Shown here: piece after piece, positions 61,015 to 64,000 of the stretch
Layout of the letters: each line of letters begins with the position of its first letter
Numbering within the stretch: position 1 is the stretch's first letter
DNA from: Planctomycetota bacterium
GTDB lineage: Bacteria > Planctomycetota > UBA1135 > GCA-002686595
Reading direction: 5' to 3'
DNA length: 64,000 bases
Assembly: GCA_026692665.1 (NCBI GenBank)
Contig: JAPLOF010000022.1
Location: 85,679-149,678, forward strand
Made by a program: the position numbers and the translations under genes
Notes under the pieces: generated by a model
Databases searched by the model: none
Seen by the model: the letters and a program-made list of their open reading frames with translations, nothing else
What the model was told of the DNA's origin: nothing

Positions 61015-61989
61015 ATGACCGTTCGCTACCAGGACTACTACGCCGTGCTCGGCGTGCCGCGCACGGCGACGCAGGACGAGGTGCGCCGCGCCTACCGGCT
61101 GCTCGCGCGCAAGCACCACCCCGACGTGGACAAGTCGGAGGGCGCGACGAAGCGCTTCCAGAACATCACCGAGGCCTACGAGGTCCTCAAGGATCCCGCG
61201 ACCCGCCAGCGCTACGACACGCTCGGCGCGGACTGGAAGGAGGGCCAGACGTTCACGCCTCCGCCGGGTTGGCGCGCGGCGGCGGGCTCGCGCCGCGGTC
61301 AGGGCGATCCCGACCTGGGCGGCTTCAGTTCGTTTTTCGAGAGCCTCTTCGGCGGCGGTGGATTCCAGGGCTTCGACGAGGACCTCGCCCAGCGCGGTCG
61401 CCGCGCGCGCGCCGCCCAGGAGCGAGTCGGACGCGATGTCGAGGCCGAGCTCGCGGTCCCGCTCGACACCGCGTTGCGCGGCGGGCGGCGTTCCTTCGCC
61501 CTGGACGATGGCTCGGGGACTCCGCGCGAGATCGACGTGCGCGTGCCCGCGGGATCGTTCTCGGGCACGACGCTGAGGCTGCGCGGCCAGGGCCGCCGCG
61601 CGCAGGCTGGCGGCACCGACGGAGATCTCCTGCTGCGGCTCGTCGTCGAACCGCCCGAGGGCTACGAGGCCGACGAAGATGGGGACCTGCACGCGACCTT
61701 GCGCGTGTCGCCCGCCGACGCCGTGCTGGGTGCGCGACTGCCCGTGAAGAGCCCCGACGGTAGCGAGGGCACCGTGACGCTGCCGCCGGGTTCGTCGAGC
61801 GGTCGCGTCTTGCGCCTGCGTGGACAGGGCATGACACGCGCGGGGGGCGATCGCGGCGACCTCCTGCTGGAGATCGCGATCATGGTGCCCGAGCGTCCGA
61901 CCGAGAGCGAGCGCCGCGCCTACGAGGAACTGGCGCGCGCTCTCGGCGTCACGGACAGAACTGGACCCGGAGCCCGTCCGACAGGTTGA
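61015..61989 (+). CDS. DnaJ-class co-chaperone without zinc finger (CbpA/DnaJ type II)
   Basis: A 324-residue J-domain protein. The J-domain (about 6-70) opens [17 protein letters not shown] and has the essential HPD in [11 protein letters not shown]-rich linker ([16 protein letters not shown]) follows, then the two C-terminal peptide-binding domains ([35 protein letters not shown]). There is no CxxCxGxG zinc region, so it is CbpA-like. It is divergent from the hsp20 pair; 41 bases of its 3' end overlap the convergent protease gene. Confidence 0.94.
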   Translation: MTVRYQDYYAVLGVPRTATQDEVRRAYRLLARKHHPDVDKSEGATKRFQNITEAYEVLKDPATRQRYDTLGADWKEGQTFTPPPGWRAAAGSRRGQGDPDLGGFSSFFESLFGGGGFQGFDEDLAQRGRRARAAQERVGRDVEAELAVPLDTALRGGRRSFALDDGSGTPREIDVRVPAGSFSGTTLRLRGQGRRAQAGGTDGDLLLRLVVEPPEGYEADEDGDLHATLRVSPADAVLGARLPVKSPDGSEGTVTLPPGSSSGRVLRLRGQGMTRAGGDRGDLLLEIAIMVPERPTESERRAYEELARALGVTDRTGPGARPTG

Positions 61990-63628
61990 AGCCCGCGCCG
62001 CCTCCAGCCGGATTGCGATACCAGAGCTGGAAGTTCCACGTCTGTCCGGCGGAGATGCTGCCGCCCGCGGGCAGAGCGTTGTAGTCGAGGACGAAGTCGC
62101 TCTCCCCGAACACGTTGGCTTGGACGATCGGGAGGCGGAACACCGGGTTGCCGACGCAGCGGATGCCGTTGCCGAACGGCGCGAACGAGGGGTTCTGTCC
62201 GTAGAAGTAGAGCCCGAACGCGTTCGGTGGGACTCCCAGGGTGGCGAGCACCAGGTTGTTCTGCGAGATCCGGTTCGAGCCGTAGAACGTGATGTTGGCG
62301 CCGAACGGATCGTAGGAATTCGGCGCCGTGCCGCAGTAGTTCTGCGGCGCCGAGCACAGGACGGGCAGGCACGAGGCCTGGATCGAGGCGCGCATCGTCG
62401 CCGCGTTGGCCGGATGGAACACCGGCGCGATGTTGCTCATCCCGTTCCCGCACGTGTGGCAGTAGCTCATGATCGTGCCGCTCGAGGAGCACGTCTGGGT
62501 CGTCTGGCACTGGCCGAAGGAACCGGCCGGGGCGCATTCGTCGAGCGGCGGGCAGTAGTCGTGCGTGTGCGGCGACCCGAAGTTGTGGCCGATCTCGTGG
62601 TTGACCACGAAGAAGTCCCACGAGAGCGGGCCCTGCATCACGGGGAACGGCGTGTTTCCGGCGAGGTCGCCGCTCACGCCGAATCCGTACTGCGAATTGC
62701 ACAGGACGTTCAGGTACGCGACGCCTCCGCCCAGACCCGCGCCAGACACGAAGTGCGCGAGATGGGCGCCGTTCGGGAGGTTCCCGGACCAGGCGTTGCG
62801 GAATTCGTCGAGCATCGCGCCTGCTCCGGCTCCGTTGTCGCCCGAGACCCAGCCGTCGTTGGGGTTCGAGTGGAGGCCGAGTTGCACGACCTGGACCTGC
62901 GTCTGCACATCCGCGTCGTACCGCGCGCTGGTCGCCGCGAAGAGCTGGTTCATGTACGCCGTGAGCGCATTCAAGTTGTTGAAGCGCTGGTAGAGCTGGT
63001 AGTCGGTCTCGACCGCGATCCGGCACAGGCGCGTGTCTCCGGGTGGCGCCATCAGCGCCTGCGACCCGGAGCTTGCGCGCGGATTCGGCGTCGGCTGACT
63101 GCCGGGCACCGGGCGCGCGTCGCAGCTCGGCATCGGCCGTGCGCCTCCGCGCAGCAGTTCCGCTTCGGTGGCGAAGCGCGAGATGCTCGAGTTCCAGTCG
63201 CCGTTCGGACCGGGACCCGCGAGCAGATGCCAAAGGTCCGTGTGCGACTGGATCCAACCGCGCGAGCCGGCGCCGGAGAATCCCAGCAGGACATCGCTGT
63301 CCGGGATGCCGACGATGCGGCCGCGCCAGGTGCTGGCGAGCGGATCCTCGACGTACCGCGCCGGCCGACCATCCACGCGGAGGTCGAGCTCGTCGAGGTC
63401 CGCGCGCGCGCGTCGCACGAAGACGTCCACCGGCCCGCCGGGCAGAGGCACGCCGACCAGCACGACGGACTCGTGTCCCGCGAGTTCGAGCGCGACGTCG
63501 GCGCGCAGCGAGAGCTCGACGCCGGAGGCCTGCATCGGGAAGGGGATCCGTTCCGTGATCCCGGCCGCGGCGGGTCGGGCCGCCAGTATCGCGCAGGCTG
63601 CGGCGAGCAGGAGGTGGAGTCTGTGCAT
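61949..63628 (-). CDS. Secreted metzincin protease with C-terminal WYRNP domain
   Basis: A 559-residue secreted protein; ATG 63628 opens a signal peptide ([20 protein letters not shown]). The catalytic core is reprolysin-like (M12B): zinc site [14 protein letters not shown] (HExxHxxGxxH) and Met-turn GTIMSYCH. Cys-rich and long prodomain-like regions precede it. The last 130 residues form a beta-domain with [19 protein letters not shown], which I associate with secreted proteins of some Planctomycetota (from memory). Its last residues are encoded on the opposite strand to the end of the DnaJ gene. Confidence 0.9.
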   Translation of the reverse strand: MHRLHLLLAAACAILAARPAAAGITERIPFPMQASGVELSLRADVALELAGHESVVLVGVPLPGGPVDVFVRRARADLDELDLRVDGRPARYVEDPLASTWRGRIVGIPDSDVLLGFSGAGSRGWIQSHTDLWHLLAGPGPNGDWNSSISRFATEAELLRGGARPMPSCDARPVPGSQPTPNPRASSGSQALMAPPGDTRLCRIAVETDYQLYQRFNNLNALTAYMNQLFAATSARYDADVQTQVQVVQLGLHSNPNDGWVSGDNGAGAGAMLDEFRNAWSGNLPNGAHLAHFVSGAGLGGGVAYLNVLCNSQYGFGVSGDLAGNTPFPVMQGPLSWDFFVVNHEIGHNFGSPHTHDYCPPLDECAPAGSFGQCQTTQTCSSSGTIMSYCHTCGNGMSNIAPVFHPANAATMRASIQASCLPVLCSAPQNYCGTAPNSYDPFGANITFYGSNRISQNNLVLATLGVPPNAFGLYFYGQNPSFAPFGNGIRCVGNPVFRLPIVQANVFGESDFVLDYNALPAGGSISAGQTWNFQLWYRNPAGGGAGFNLSDGLRVQFCP

Positions 63629-63801
63629 GGGGATTGGGACGGAGAGAGGGCGCCCCTGGTTCCAGACTACCTCGGACGGCCACCTTCGTTTCTCTGGGAC
63701 TGGAGACCGTGGCCTTCCGGATGCATGCGGCCTCCGGTGTCCACGCCACGATCGAAACGGGCGGCCGCGCCTGCGCGCCGCCGCCCGCTCCGATCTTGCA
63801 C

Positions 63802-63825
63802 CGCGGGGATCCGGAGATCCCCGCG
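63802..63825 (-). terminator. Hairpin after the partial secreted-protein gene
   Basis: cgcggggatc-cgga-gatccccgcg: ten perfect pairs and a four-base loop, eight bases beyond the stop codon at 63834 on the minus strand. No T-run follows. It probably ends that transcript before the metzincin gene, which starts 173 bases further on. Confidence 0.65.
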
Positions 63826-63833
63826 ATCGCATG

Positions 63834-64000
63834 TCACGGGGCCCAGATCACGGCCACAGCGTTCGACAGGTTCGAACCGGTGGCGCACAGGCCGATCGGG
63901 TTGCGGTACCAGACCTGGTAGTAGCGCGCACTCGGACCGCCGACGAGACCCTTGACGCTGACCGAGAGGTCACCGCCCTGCGGGTAGCTCGTCGTGCCCG
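63834..64000 (-). CDS. Partial secreted protein (3' end), WYRNP domain
   Basis: The last 55 codons of a minus-strand gene whose start is outside the window. The end reads ARYYQVWYRNPIGLC followed by TGSNLSNAVAVIWAP and TGA. The segment QVWYRNP matches LWYRNP in the C-terminal domain of the adjacent metzincin, so this is likely another secreted protein of the same C-terminal domain class. What the N-terminal part does cannot be seen. Confidence 0.72.
   Translation of the reverse strand, partial: GTTSYPQGGDLSVSVKGLVGGPSARYYQVWYRNPIGLCATGSNLSNAVAVIWAP

Noticed and set aside
63869..63878. A T-loop-like ggttcgaacc suggesting a tRNA
   Set aside because: It lies inside the coding end of the partial secreted-protein gene and no acceptor, D or anticodon stem surrounds it.

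Overview
This 64 kb window is a chromosomal segment from a very GC-rich Gram-negative bacterium. LptE-like and BamD-like lipoproteins, an AsmA-like protein and an LPS-type sugar pathway imply an outer membrane. A CRTAC1/UnbV-UnbU pair, a TPR-sulfatase, a metzincin with a 'WYRNP' C-terminal domain and many secreted proteins of unknown function point to Planctomycetota or a close relative; this is inference, because no rRNA or other phylogenetic marker was compared. I found 53 protein genes (one cut by the window edge) and one broken gene. I saw no rRNA, tRNA, CRISPR array or intact insertion sequence.

Layout. 1-7.1 kb (+): a secreted unknown, a JAMM peptidase, a MuiA-like protein, a 5'-nucleotidase and a HEAT/VWA protein. 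7.1-7.6 kb: a deleted AAA/DUF4143 ATPase. 7.7-13 kb (+): enoyl-CoA hydratase, MDR oxidoreductase, 3-hydroxyacyl-CoA dehydrogenase, an M42-like peptidase and two membrane-anchored unknowns. 22-13 kb (-): a degenerate GlgA-like protein, ROK kinase, ABC-2 transporter and GlcDEF, tightly packed. 22.2-23.7 kb (+): cyclodeaminase and phosphoglycerate mutase. 42-23.7 kb (-): CorC-like protein, RecO, BamD-like, LptE, a hairpin terminator, FtsH-FolP-GlmM (the order also known from E. coli), ParD/ParE, a ParB-like protein, TsaB, alanine racemase, AsmA-like protein and mannose-1-phosphate guanylyltransferase. 42-44.5 kb (+): a sigma factor and a glycosyltransferase-methyltransferase fusion. 47-44.5 kb (-): UnbV/UnbU pair. 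47-52.5 kb (+): HutI, glutamate formimidoyltransferase, a peptidase-like protein without its catalytic Glu, and an STT3-like membrane protein. 52.5-54.5 kb (+): a palindromic repeat element, a YdjC deacetylase and a GNAT protein. 58.4-54.5 kb (-): TPR-sulfatase lipoprotein and a polytopic membrane protein. 58.5-64 kb: HisS (+), two Hsp20 genes (-) behind a sigma-54-type promoter, a DnaJ protein (+), a metzincin protease (-) and the end of another secreted protein (-).

How the genes work together. Several sets have clear joint roles: histidine degradation to formimino-THF (HutI and formimidoyltransferase, with the cyclodeaminase 26 kb away), glycolate oxidation (GlcDEF), envelope assembly (BamD-like, LptE, AsmA-like, GlmM, Alr, ManC) and proteostasis (FtsH, Hsp20 x2, DnaJ). 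The most notable signals are a GlgA-fold protein lacking all the expected catalytic motifs, a sigma-54 promoter and leader hairpin before the hsp20 pair, a mosaic hisS, a repeat element that appears to have replaced the start of a YdjC gene, and a metallopeptidase-like secreted protein with HSVTH in place of HExxH.
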